Translations under genes and position numbers: made by a program
Origin: JANOBJ01 sp031411575
Lineage (GTDB): Bacteria > Pseudomonadota > Gammaproteobacteria > Burkholderiales > Burkholderiaceae_C
Assembly: GCA_031411575.1 (NCBI GenBank)
Contig: JANOBJ010000082.1
Coordinates: forward strand, 1-13,110
Direction: 5' to 3'
DNA length: 13,110 nucleotides
Part shown: in pieces, positions 6,309 to 13,110 of the stretch
Layout: each line of letters opens with the position of its first letter
Position numbering within the stretch: the first letter of the stretch is position 1
Notes under the pieces: model-generated
The model's input: the letters and a program-made list of their open reading frames with translations, nothing else
The model's database searches: none
What the model was told of the DNA's origin: nothing

Positions 6309-7181
6309 ATGCCATTGATCGATGTCCACGGGGTACGGCTGGAGGTGCGGCGCCTGCAGCCCGGCGCCGGCGCGCTGGCGCCGGCTGGGGAGCGCGTGAG
6401 GCAGTGGGTGGGGCAGCGCGCGCCGCTGGTTTTCCTGCACGAGGGCCTGGGTTCGGTGGCGATGTGGCAAACCCGCAGCGGCTACTGGCCGCAGCTGGTC
6501 TGCGACGCCACCGGCCGCGACGGCGTGGTCTATTCGCGACAGGGTTACGGCCAGTCTGACCCGGTGCCCGATGTGCGGGGCGAGCCGCGCGAGGTGGATG
6601 GCCGCCGGCAGGGCCGCCTGCTACCCGACTACCTGCACCGCGAGGCCTGGCAGGTGCTGCCTGCGCTGCTGCAGGCGCTGGGCATTGAAAACCCCGCGCT
6701 GATCGGCCATTCCGACGGCGGCAGCATCGCGCTGCTGCACGCCGCGCGGCACCCGGTGGCCGCCTGCGTGGTGATGGCACCGCATGTGATGGTGGAAGAC
6801 GTGTCGATCCGCTCGATCGAGGCGGCGCGCACCGCTTTTCAGACCACCGACCTGCGCGAGCGGCTGGCGCGCTATCACGCCGACGTGGACGGCGCCTTCT
6901 GGCAGTGGAACGACGCCTGGCTCAACCCGGCCTTCCGCGCCTTTGATATACGGGCCGAATGCCGCGCCATCCGCGCGCCAGTGCTCGCGATCCAGGGTGT
7001 GGATGATGCCTATGGCAGCATGGCCCAAATTGATGAAATTGAGCACCAAATAGCCGCCAAGTCCTCATCGGCTGGTCATTGTTTGCTATTAAAATTAGAG
7101 CAATGCGGACACTCTCCGCAGCGCGACCAGGAAACCCTCACGGTCGCGCACATCGCGCGGTTTCTGGCCGAATGGCCCTGA
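6309..7181 (+). CDS. Alpha/beta hydrolase
   Basis: A 290-residue cytoplasmic serine hydrolase of the alpha/beta fold; the substrate is unknown. The oxyanion region is FLHEGLGS (42-49), the nucleophile elbow is GHSDGG with Ser135, the acid is Asp232 or Asp233 in QGVDDAYG, and the histidine is His268 in CGHSPQRDQ. The last motif resembles esterases and C-C hydrolases whose core is CGHSPHRDQ. The gene diverges from the YncE gene and ends 3 bp before the converging rsuA stop. Between the acid and the histidine, residues about 247-262 (codons ATA, TTG, CTA, TTA, AAA, TTA) are AT-rich and use rare codons, unlike the flanks; this fits an in-frame acquired sequence element. No clear Shine-Dalgarno precedes the ATG, so the start is likely but not proven. 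Confidence 0.88.
   Translation: MPLIDVHGVRLEVRRLQPGAGALAPAGERVRQWVGQRAPLVFLHEGLGSVAMWQTRSGYWPQLVCDATGRDGVVYSRQGYGQSDPVPDVRGEPREVDGRRQGRLLPDYLHREAWQVLPALLQALGIENPALIGHSDGGSIALLHAARHPVAACVVMAPHVMVEDVSIRSIEAARTAFQTTDLRERLARYHADVDGAFWQWNDAWLNPAFRAFDIRAECRAIRAPVLAIQGVDDAYGSMAQIDEIEHQIAAKSSSAGHCLLLKLEQCGHSPQRDQETLTVAHIARFLAEWP
7049..7090. repeat. AT-rich island with AATAGC/GCTATT ends inside the hydrolase
   Basis: AATAGC (7049-7054) and GCTATT (7085-7090) bracket 30 nt in inverted orientation. The right side carries GTTTGCTAT, identical to the arm at 5033-5041. The flanking bases (to about 7098) are also AT-rich. The element is translated in frame as part of the hydrolase. It looks like a short dispersed palindromic element of this genome; family membership is inferred from two copies only. 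Confidence 0.55.
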
Positions 7182-7184
7182 CTG

Positions 7185-7940
7185 TCAGACCACCGACGCG
7201 GTGGTTTTCGCGGGTTGGAGCAGCGCCAGGTCGTCAGCCCCGAGCCAGCGCCACTGTCCCGGCGCCAGATCAGCCGGCAGCACCAGAGCGCCGATTCGCG
7301 AGCGGTGCAAGGCCTCAACCCGGTTACCCACCGCCGCCACCATGCGCTTGACCTGGTGGTACTTGCCTTCGGTCAGCGTCAGGCTCAGCGTGTGGCTGCC
7401 CGTGGCCTCGCAAGCCGCCGCCAGCACCGGCCGCGGATCGTCGTCCAACACCACACCTGCCACCAATTTGGCCACTTGTTTGTCGTCAACCGGGTGTTTA
7501 AGCGTCACTTCATACACTTTGGGAACATGGTGCTTGGGCGAACTCATGCGGTGGATGAACTTGCCGTCGTCGGTCAGCAGCAGCAACCCTGTGGTGTCCT
7601 GGTCGAGTCGGCCGATGGCCTGTACGCCCTGAACCGCACCTTTTTGGGGACGCTGGCGCAGCGGCGCCGGCAGCAGGCTGTAGATGCTGGGCCAGGTCGA
7701 CGGCTTCTGCGAGCACTCGATGCCAGCGGGTTTGTTCAGCATCACATAGGCCGGCGACTGGTAGATCCACTCAGTGCCCTGAACCGTGAACCGCAGGCCG
7801 TCAGTCGGGAAGATTTGCCCCGGATCGCGCACTGGTTCGCCCGCCACTGTTACAAACCCCTGTTGCAGCAAACCGGCGCAGACACGCCGGGTGCCAAAGC
7901 CCTGGCCGTACAAAATGTCTTCAATTCGCAACGAAAGCAT
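7185..7940 (-). CDS. rsuA: 16S rRNA pseudouridine synthase, RsuA family
   Basis: Converts a uridine in small-subunit rRNA (U516 in E. coli) to pseudouridine. A 251-residue cytoplasmic protein with an N-terminal S4 RNA-binding domain (about residues 1-45, LYGQGFGTRRVCAGLLQQG) and a catalytic TruA/RsuA-type core. Catalytic Asp113 lies in GRLDQDTTGLLLLTDDG; other family blocks are YVMLNKPAG (65-73), KVYEV and EGKYHQVKRM. It is slightly longer than E. coli RsuA (231 residues). RluB, RluE and RluF share the same layout, so the exact target site is inferred from overall resemblance. It stands alone on its strand, convergent with the hydrolase. The ATG start has no strong Shine-Dalgarno. Confidence 0.9.
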   Translation of the reverse strand: MLSLRIEDILYGQGFGTRRVCAGLLQQGFVTVAGEPVRDPGQIFPTDGLRFTVQGTEWIYQSPAYVMLNKPAGIECSQKPSTWPSIYSLLPAPLRQRPQKGAVQGVQAIGRLDQDTTGLLLLTDDGKFIHRMSSPKHHVPKVYEVTLKHPVDDKQVAKLVAGVVLDDDPRPVLAAACEATGSHTLSLTLTEGKYHQVKRMVAAVGNRVEALHRSRIGALVLPADLAPGQWRWLGADDLALLQPAKTTASVV

Positions 7941-8034
7941 GGATTCAGGGTGAAAAATGGGTGATTCAGGCGTTGTAAGCGGCCGACAACCCCCGCAGAA
8001 CTCGGCCAGTACGGAATTTGTTCACACCGTAGCC

Positions 8035-8053
8035 GTGTAAATGACCGTTACAC
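8035..8053. promoter_or_regulatory. Operator-like dyad before the DUF2726 gene
   Basis: GTGTAA (8035-8040) and TTACAC (8048-8053) form a perfect 6-bp dyad with a 7-nt centre, and a related half-site TTCACAC lies at 8021-8027. TACACT at 8049-8054 could be a -10 box about 26 nt before the ATG at 8080. The dyad covers the alternative ATG at 8041, which argues against that start. Apart from these signals the 139-bp gap 7941-8079 holds no gene. Confidence 0.45.
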
Positions 8054-8079
8054 TGTGTTGCAAATGGGAGTGGACGTCG

Positions 8080-8823
8080 ATGGGCACTTATTCCGGGTGG
8101 TGGATGGTTGCGATGCTGGCAGGCGCGGTTCCCGTGTTCCTGCTGGTCGGCGCAATGGTACACGCCTGGTGGATGCGCCGAGCCGCCCGCGAAAAGCGCC
8201 GTATCCCCAAGCGCTGGCCGCTGAGCCCGCGCGTGCTGGCCAACAGCGACGAGCGGGCGGTCTGGCGCTGGTTGGCCCGCGCCTTCTTCGACCACCACGT
8301 GATGATCAAGATTCCCGTGACACGGTTTACCCTGCCGCGCTCCAAGGAGCACGGCCTGCACTGGTATGAACTGCTGAGCGGGGTGTACTGCACCTTCACC
8401 GTCTGCGGTGCCGATGGCCACGTCATTGGCTGCGTGGATGTTCCGGGACGGTTTGGCATTGCCAAGAAGAACCAGCAACTCAAGCAAACCCTGCTGAACC
8501 AGTGCGGCATTGCCTATCTGGTGGTCGAATCCAACAACCTGCCGCGTCTGCCCGATATCCGCACCGAATTCCTCGGCGAGATGGCCTCCATGACGCGCGA
8601 CCGTGGGCGCGACGAAGCCGCACTCGACGCCGCCCGCAAGAACCTGCGCGAATCGCTGCTGCGCCAGCGCCAGACCCGCAACAGCGACCTCGCCCCGCTG
8701 GGCACCGCTTCCGGCGGCCAGGACACGTCGCGCGGCAGCCTCGAATCGACGCAGTTTTCCACCCAGTGGCAAACCAACTCGTTCCTGACACCGCTGGACA
8801 GCCGCAAGGCCGAACTGCGCTGA
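8080..8823 (+). CDS. Membrane-anchored DUF2726 protein
   Basis: A 247-residue protein with one N-terminal transmembrane helix (about 7-31), a basic stop-transfer stretch (RRAAREKRR) and a cytosolic DUF2726-like domain (about 53-170). The domain runs from LANSDERAVWRWL through IPVTRFTL and the central strands HVIGCVDVPG to GIAYLVVES. DUF2726 is distantly related to restriction-endonuclease-like folds, but no function is established and no clear PD-(D/E)xK set is visible, so none is claimed. The C-terminal 75 residues are Arg/Ser/Gln-rich and probably disordered. The ATG at 8080 is chosen because GGGAG lies 9 nt upstream; the earlier in-frame ATG at 8041 lacks a Shine-Dalgarno and sits in a dyad. 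It ends at a bidirectional terminator shared with ssrA. Confidence 0.8.
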   Translation: MGTYSGWWMVAMLAGAVPVFLLVGAMVHAWWMRRAAREKRRIPKRWPLSPRVLANSDERAVWRWLARAFFDHHVMIKIPVTRFTLPRSKEHGLHWYELLSGVYCTFTVCGADGHVIGCVDVPGRFGIAKKNQQLKQTLLNQCGIAYLVVESNNLPRLPDIRTEFLGEMASMTRDRGRDEAALDAARKNLRESLLRQRQTRNSDLAPLGTASGGQDTSRGSLESTQFSTQWQTNSFLTPLDSRKAELR

Positions 8824-8850
8824 GCCCTTCCCTGCCCCGACCGGGGACAG

Positions 8851-8885
8851 AAAAAAGCCGCCAGCGGTGCACCGCGGCGGCTTTT
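8851..8885. terminator. Bidirectional terminator between DUF2726 gene and ssrA
   Basis: GCCGCC (8857-8862) pairs with GGCGGC (8876-8881) around a self-complementary GCGGTGCACCGC core with one bulged A at 8863. It is flanked by six A on the left and four T on the right, so it can stop both the plus-strand DUF2726 transcript and the minus-strand tmRNA transcript. Confidence 0.9.
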
Positions 8886-8896
8886 CTGTTGGCAAA

Positions 8897-9284
8897 TGGT
8901 GGAGCTGGCGGGAATTGAACCCGCGTCCGCAAGCCTTCTTCGAGCAGATCTACATGTTTAGCGGTCTGATTTAAGTCTCGCCACCAAGGCCGCGCAGCCG
9001 CACGCTACCCTGGACGCCAGCACCCTATTGTCTCGTCCCAACCCAAGGTACCCGGGCCAGGACCAGCCGATGTGCATAACCTTACAGCCTGGACAGCCCG
9101 ACCTTGCGATCAAGCCACCCTTGCCCAGCCCATCGGCCTGCTGTTGTAAGGCTCACTGGTGTTTAAGCAGCGAGTGCGAAACGTTCGTCGTTTGCAGTTA
9201 GTTTGTTTGAATCTGTTTTACGAGCGCATTCAGCTCGACATGCACTGACACGATTCCAACCCACGTCGAAACCAGAGCAGCCCC
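8897..9284 (-). ncRNA. ssrA: tmRNA (transfer-messenger RNA), one-piece
   Basis: Rescues stalled ribosomes together with SmpB by trans-translation. The 388-nt gene begins GGGGCTGCTCTGG and ends in CAGCTCCACCA with CCA encoded. The two ends pair as a 7-bp acceptor stem with a G-U at the third pair, the tmRNA identity feature. A T-arm stem-loop (8908-8924, loop containing TTCAA) precedes the acceptor strand. The tag reading frame encodes ANDERFALAA followed by TAA. The order 5' tRNA-like half, tag, pseudoknots, 3' half is the normal single-molecule arrangement, not the permuted two-piece form known in some other proteobacteria. Ends are set by the pairing, to within a base or so. The promoter is upstream in 9293-9319 and the terminator follows at 8851-8885. 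Confidence 0.97.
9163..9195 (-). other. tmRNA proteolysis tag reading frame
   Basis: Codons GCA AAC GAC GAA CGT TTC GCA CTC GCT GCT TAA encode ANDERFALAA and stop. The LAA end is the recognition signal for ClpXP-type proteolysis in known systems. The resume codon is the GCA at 9195-9193. Confidence 0.95.
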
Positions 9285-9292
9285 AAGCCTGT

Positions 9293-9319
9293 AGTTTACG
9301 CCTTTGGCCTGAATTTCAA
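9293..9319 (-). promoter_or_regulatory. Candidate sigma-70 promoter of ssrA
   Basis: The minus strand has TTGAAA (9319-9314) and TAAACT (9298-9293), separated by a short 15-bp spacer. The -10 box ends 8 bp before the mature tmRNA 5' end at 9284. The -35 box overlaps the gph stop codon. Confidence 0.45.
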
Positions 9320-9978
9320 GGGCGCAGCAGGGCCAGCAACTGCAATGGCGCCAGAATCACCGCGTGCGCGCCCCAGTCACCGGTGTCCGCGGCGTTGCCC
9401 AGGTAGCCATAGGCGGCCGCCACCGTACCCATGCCGGCAGCGTGGCCGGCCACGATGTCGCGCTGGTCGTCGCCCACATACACGCAGCGCTGCGGCGCAA
9501 TGCCCAGCCGGCGCGCCGCCTCCAGCAGCGGCGCCGGGTGCGGTTTGGCATGCGGCGTGGTGTCGCCACTGACCACGGCGGCGGCGCTGGTAAAAAGCGG
9601 CATGGCGCGCGTCAGCGGCTCGGTGAACCGGGCCGCCTTGTTGGTGACCACGCCCCAGGGCAATCCGCGCGAGGCCAGTTCGTCGATCAGGCTGGCAATG
9701 CCGTCAAACGCGGTGGTGCGCTGCGTCATGCAGCTTTGGTAATTGACAAAGAACTCCTCGCGCAGCGTTTCATAGTCGGGGTGATCCGGCGCGAAGCCGA
9801 ACGCCACGCCGATCATGCCGCGCGCGCCCGCCCCAGCCATCGGCCGGTAGCGCTCGGCAGGCAGCGAGGGCAAGCCCCGGTCGGTTCGCATCTTGTCGGC
9901 CGCGGCGCCGAGATCGGGCGCGCTGTCGATCAGGGTGCCGTCCAGGTCAAACAGCACCGCTTCGGCATGCTCAAACAT
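9316..9978 (-). CDS. gph: Phosphoglycolate phosphatase-type HAD hydrolase
   Basis: Dephosphorylates 2-phosphoglycolate, formed during DNA repair and oxygenase side reactions, to glycolate; a cytoplasmic HAD-superfamily phosphatase of 220 residues. Motif I FDLDGTLIDS carries nucleophile Asp11 and acid Asp13, motif II is VVTNK with Thr112, motif III Lys145 is in HAKPHP, and motif IV is YVGDDQRD with Asp170 and Asp171. A helical cap (about 20-90) follows motif I. The ATG at 9978 has GGAG 6 nt upstream and lies 11 bp after the ubiG stop; an in-frame TTG at 9993 would overlap ubiG but has no support. It is co-transcribed with ubiG. The conserved ubiG-gph pair favours Gph, though other phosphate-ester substrates cannot be excluded. 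Confidence 0.9.
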   Translation of the reverse strand: MFEHAEAVLFDLDGTLIDSAPDLGAAADKMRTDRGLPSLPAERYRPMAGAGARGMIGVAFGFAPDHPDYETLREEFFVNYQSCMTQRTTAFDGIASLIDELASRGLPWGVVTNKAARFTEPLTRAMPLFTSAAAVVSGDTTPHAKPHPAPLLEAARRLGIAPQRCVYVGDDQRDIVAGHAAGMGTVAAAYGYLGNAADTGDWGAHAVILAPLQLLALLRP

Positions 9979-9989
9979 GGCCCGCTCCG

Positions 9990-10700
9990 TCAAGCCAGCT
10001 TGCGCGTGGCAAACAGGTAGTTGACGCTGGTGTCGGCGCTCATCCAGTAGCGCCGCGTCAACGGGTTGTATTCCATTCCGCGCGTGTGCGCCAGTTCCAG
10101 CCCGGCCGTGCGGCAGTAGCCGGCCAGCTCGCTCGGGCGAATCAGCTTGGCGAATTCGTGCGTGCCGCGCGGCAGCAAATTGAGCACGTATTCGGCCCCG
10201 ACAATTGCAAACAGGAACGACTTGGGGTTGCGGTTGATGGTCGAGAAAAACACCCAGCCGCCGGGTTTGACGAGGGTGGCGCAGGCCCGCACCACCGAGC
10301 CCGGGTCGGGCACGTGTTCGAGCATCTCCATGCAGGTGACGATGTCGAAGCCGGCGGGCTGCTCCAGCGCCAGCGCTTCGGCACTGATTTCCCGGTAGTT
10401 GACGTTGGGCGTCTGCGCTTCCAGGGCATGCAGCTGCGCCACCTTCAGGGCCTTGGTGGCCAGATCAATGCCCAGCACCTCGGCGCCCTTGCGCGCCATC
10501 GCGTCGGCCAGGATGCCGCCGCCGCACCCGACATCCAGCACGCGCTGGCCAGCCACAGGGCCAAGCTGGTTGATCCAGTCCAGCCGCAGGGGATTGATCT
10601 GGTGCAGCGGCCGGAATTCGCTTTCGGGGTCCCACCAGCGGTGCGCCAGTTCGGAAAATTTGGCCAGTTCGGCCGGATCGGCATTCAGTGTTTCAGTCAT
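9990..10700 (-). CDS. ubiG: Ubiquinone biosynthesis O-methyltransferase
   Basis: A SAM-dependent methyltransferase performing the two O-methylations in ubiquinone synthesis, at the inner-membrane surface. It has 236 residues, close to E. coli UbiG (240). The N-terminal block FSELAHRWWDPESEFRPLHQ and INPLRL are characteristic. SAM motif I is LDVGCGGG (55-62), the ribose-binding acid is Asp79 in GIDL, and later blocks are CMEMLEHVPDP, KPGGWVFFSTINRNPKSF and the C-terminal GMEYNPLTRRYWMS. The start is the ATG at 10700; the codon run just upstream meets a stop (ATG CAA GCA TGA). It lies 22 bp after the T-run of the ompA terminator, so transcription needs readthrough or a promoter within 10701-10842, which I could not define. 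Confidence 0.96.
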   Translation of the reverse strand: MTETLNADPAELAKFSELAHRWWDPESEFRPLHQINPLRLDWINQLGPVAGQRVLDVGCGGGILADAMARKGAEVLGIDLATKALKVAQLHALEAQTPNVNYREISAEALALEQPAGFDIVTCMEMLEHVPDPGSVVRACATLVKPGGWVFFSTINRNPKSFLFAIVGAEYVLNLLPRGTHEFAKLIRPSELAGYCRTAGLELAHTRGMEYNPLTRRYWMSADTSVNYLFATRKLA

Positions 10701-10722
10701 GCTTGCATTGTCTCTCACGCAC

Positions 10723-10749
10723 AAAAAAAGCCCCGCGAGGCGGGGCTTT
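10723..10749 (-). terminator. Strong intrinsic terminator of ompA
   Basis: GCCCCGC (10730-10736) and GCGGGGC (10740-10746) form a perfect 7-bp stem with a 3-nt loop, followed on the minus strand by seven T (10729-10723). Three flanking A/T pairs extend the stem. It ends the ompA transcript just before ubiG. Confidence 0.93.
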
Positions 10750-10754
10750 CTTGA

Positions 10755-10846
10755 TTGAGCCTTGCGGCTCAACGCTTGGAGCAAACCTTGCGGATTTGCT
10801 ACCGGTAAACCTTGCGGTTCGGCTCCGAGTAAACCTTCCGGTTTAC
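10755..10846 (-). repeat. Array of four GNRA-tetraloop hairpins in the ompA trailer
   Basis: On the ompA transcript four hairpins follow one another. First, 10846-10829: 7-bp stem, loop GGAA, stop codon inside the 5' arm. Second, 10822-10802: loop GCAA, stem with a 3-nt bulge. Third, 10800-10780: loop GCAA, one bulged base. Fourth, 10772-10755: 7-bp perfect stem, loop GCAA. Each is closed by CC/GG around a GNRA loop, and the CC-loop-GG cores recur every 24, 24 and 26 nt. The arms differ but stay complementary, which suggests selection on RNA structure. The array runs directly into the terminator. No gene lies in 10701-10842. Confidence 0.88.
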
Positions 10847-11508
10847 TTGTTGGCGCGGGTGCCGACCACCTCGATCTCGACGCGGCGGTTCTTGGCGCGG
10901 CCTTCCGAGGTCTTGTTGTCAGCAACAGGCTGCTTCTCGCCCTTGCCTTCGGTGTAGACGCGGTTCTTTTCGACGCCTTTGGACACCAGGTAGGCCTTGA
11001 CGGCTTCCGAGCGACGTACCGACAGCTTCTGGTTGTAAGCATCGCTGCCGACGGAGTCGGTGTGACCCACGGCAATGATGACTTCCAGGTTGATGTCCTT
11101 GATCTTGCTGGTCAGGTCATCAAGCTTGGCTTTGCCTTCGGGCTTCAGGACAGACTTGTTGAAGTCGAAGAACGCGTCAGCGGCGTACGTCACCTTGGTG
11201 GCTGCCGGAGGAGCCGGGGGAGGTGGCGGGGGAGCCGGGGCAGGTGCCGGAGCAGGCGCCGGAGCGGGTGCCGGGGCGGGAGCCGGGGCAGGCGCTGGTG
11301 CCGGAGCAGGCGGAGCGATGGCGCCGTCACAGGTCGCAGCGGCGGTAGCCGGCGTCCAGTTGGCATCACGCCAGCACAGTTCATTGGTGCCGTTCTTCCA
11401 AACGAGTTCGGAAGTGCCGTTACGCCAGTTATCGATCGTCTGGGCACCAGCGGCGGACACGAGCGCTGCGGAGGCAAACAACATCGCCACTTTGTTCAAT
11501 TTCTTCAT
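10843..11508 (-). CDS. ompA: OmpA family peptidoglycan-associated outer membrane protein
   Basis: A 221-residue envelope protein. Signal peptide about 1-22 (cleavage near AGA/QT). Mature N-terminus of about 40 residues with a 9-residue repeat, WRNGTSELV then WKNGTNELC then WRDANW. Ala-Pro linker with 13 consecutive AP pairs (68-93) and a six-proline run to 98. C-terminal OmpA/MotB peptidoglycan-binding domain about 106-216, with FFDFNKSVLKPEG, VGHTDSVGSDAYNQKLSVRR (Asp151, Arg165/166) and GRAKNRRVEI. There is no room for the eight-stranded barrel of E. coli OmpA, so how it holds the outer membrane is unclear; no lipobox cysteine is present. The start ATG has AGGAG 6 nt upstream. AP codons are mixed, so the linker is not a simple DNA slippage tract. 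The mRNA has a structured leader and trailer. High expression is inferred from the strong signals. Confidence 0.93.
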   Translation of the reverse strand: MKKLNKVAMLFASAALVSAAGAQTIDNWRNGTSELVWKNGTNELCWRDANWTPATAAATCDGAIAPPAPAPAPAPAPAPAPAPAPAPAPAPAPPPPPPAPPAATKVTYAADAFFDFNKSVLKPEGKAKLDDLTSKIKDINLEVIIAVGHTDSVGSDAYNQKLSVRRSEAVKAYLVSKGVEKNRVYTEGKGEKQPVADNKTSEGRAKNRRVEIEVVGTRANK

Positions 11509-11531
11509 GGTTCTCCTCTTGGGGAAAAAGC

Positions 11532-11574
11532 CGCAGCCGCGCTGCGATTCAACACGTTGAAGGTGACCATCACC
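11532..11574 (-). promoter_or_regulatory. Structured ompA leader: three stem-loops and a U-run
   Basis: In transcript order: GGTGA/TCACC (11574-11562, 3-nt loop), TTCAA/TTGAA (11561-11548, loop CGTG) and CGCAGC/GCTGCG (11546-11532, loop GCG). The last is followed after GC by five U, just ahead of the Shine-Dalgarno. A weak extended -10 (TGG CACAAT, 11598-11590) would start transcription near 11583, right before the first stem-loop. Roles in mRNA stability or attenuation are inferred. Confidence 0.6.
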
Positions 11575-11664
11575 CAAAACGTTCCAGTTATTGTGCCACA
11601 CGTCCTAGGGGCACCCGGGGCGATTGGGGACCCCTTTCGTTGCGCAAACGCGCATTTGCAGGCA

Positions 11665-11686
11665 ATTGTTGCGCGATTGCGACAAT
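11665..11686. promoter_or_regulatory. Imperfect dyad in the ompA/gyrA divergent region
   Basis: ATTGTTGC (11665-11672) and GCGACAAT (11679-11686) are inverted with one mismatch in eight and a 6-nt centre. A possible gyrA -10 box TAAAAT lies at 11697-11702 with TTGCGA at 11677-11682, but the 14-bp spacing is too short for a confident promoter. The 240-bp gap 11509-11748 holds the ompA leader and presumably both promoters, with no gene. Confidence 0.35.
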
Positions 11687-11748
11687 CCCTTACCCGTAAA
11701 ATCGACACTCGCCTACACGCCCGACTCTCCCTCTCTTACGCACCTCTC

Positions 11749-13110
<1,362 letters not shown>

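Noticed and set aside
8041..8079. N-terminal extension of the DUF2726 protein from the ATG at 8041
   Set aside because: There is no Shine-Dalgarno before 8041, an operator-like dyad covers it, and GGGAG is well placed before 8080.
8080..8823. Defence nuclease role for the DUF2726 protein
   Set aside because: DUF2726 has a remote nuclease-fold relationship, but no catalytic residue set is visible and the neighbours are housekeeping genes.
8897..9284. Split, permuted two-piece tmRNA
   Set aside because: The 5' and 3' tRNA-like halves sit at the two ends of one continuous gene in normal order and pair with each other.
9979..9993. TTG start of gph overlapping the ubiG stop
   Set aside because: The ATG at 9978 has a GGAG at good spacing and gives the usual family N-terminus.
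10755..10846. CRISPR-like array
   Set aside because: The spacing is only 24-26 nt, the shared core is 8 nt, the arms vary while staying self-complementary, and no cas genes are present; it is an RNA hairpin array.
11584..11599. Second sigma-54 promoter upstream of ompA (TGGCACAATAACTGGA)
   Set aside because: The -24 block TGGCAC is present but the -12 GC is replaced by GG, and no NtrC-like sites lie nearby.

Overview
The window is ordinary chromosomal DNA of a GC-rich betaproteobacterium, most probably a member of the Comamonadaceae (Burkholderiales). Supporting signs are the one-piece tmRNA encoding the tag ANDERFALAA, the block ompA-ubiG-gph divergent from gyrA, a short OmpA with an Ala-Pro linker, and the overall codon use. 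The genus cannot be fixed from the sequence alone. No prophage, insertion sequence, CRISPR array or recognisable defence system was seen.

Layout. Positions 1-1336 (minus) hold most of glnA. Its control region (about 1385-1580) has a well-formed sigma-54 promoter and a perfect NtrC-type palindrome. Positions 1558-6230 (minus) form a compact five-gene series, in transcription order: a YncE-like beta-propeller, a polysaccharide deacetylase, a fatty acid hydroxylase/sterol desaturase-family membrane protein, an EI24/CysZ-like membrane protein and a CinA-type molybdopterin-binding-domain protein. Several of these genes overlap or nearly touch. An alpha/beta hydrolase (plus, 6309-7181) diverges from the series and meets an RsuA-type pseudouridine synthase (minus, 7185-7940) tail to tail. 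A membrane-anchored DUF2726 protein (plus, 8080-8823) converges on the ssrA tmRNA gene (minus, 8897-9284) across a bidirectional terminator. Then come gph and ubiG (minus, 9316-10700), ompA (minus, 10843-11508) and the first half of gyrA (plus, from 11749 to the window end).

How the genes fit together. glnA is set up for nitrogen control. The 1558-6230 series looks envelope-directed: an exported propeller, a likely exported deacetylase and two polytopic membrane proteins, with CinA as a co-transcribed passenger. ubiG and gph follow ompA behind a strong terminator. ompA has structured RNA on both sides: three stem-loops in the leader, one followed by a U-run, and four GNRA-tetraloop hairpins at about 24-26 nt spacing in the trailer.

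The most unusual sequence-level signals are that hairpin array, the two AT-rich GTTTGCTAT islands lying inside coding sequence, and a Shine-Dalgarno sequence written into a conserved YncE motif to start the next gene. None amounts to a demonstrated new biological system.
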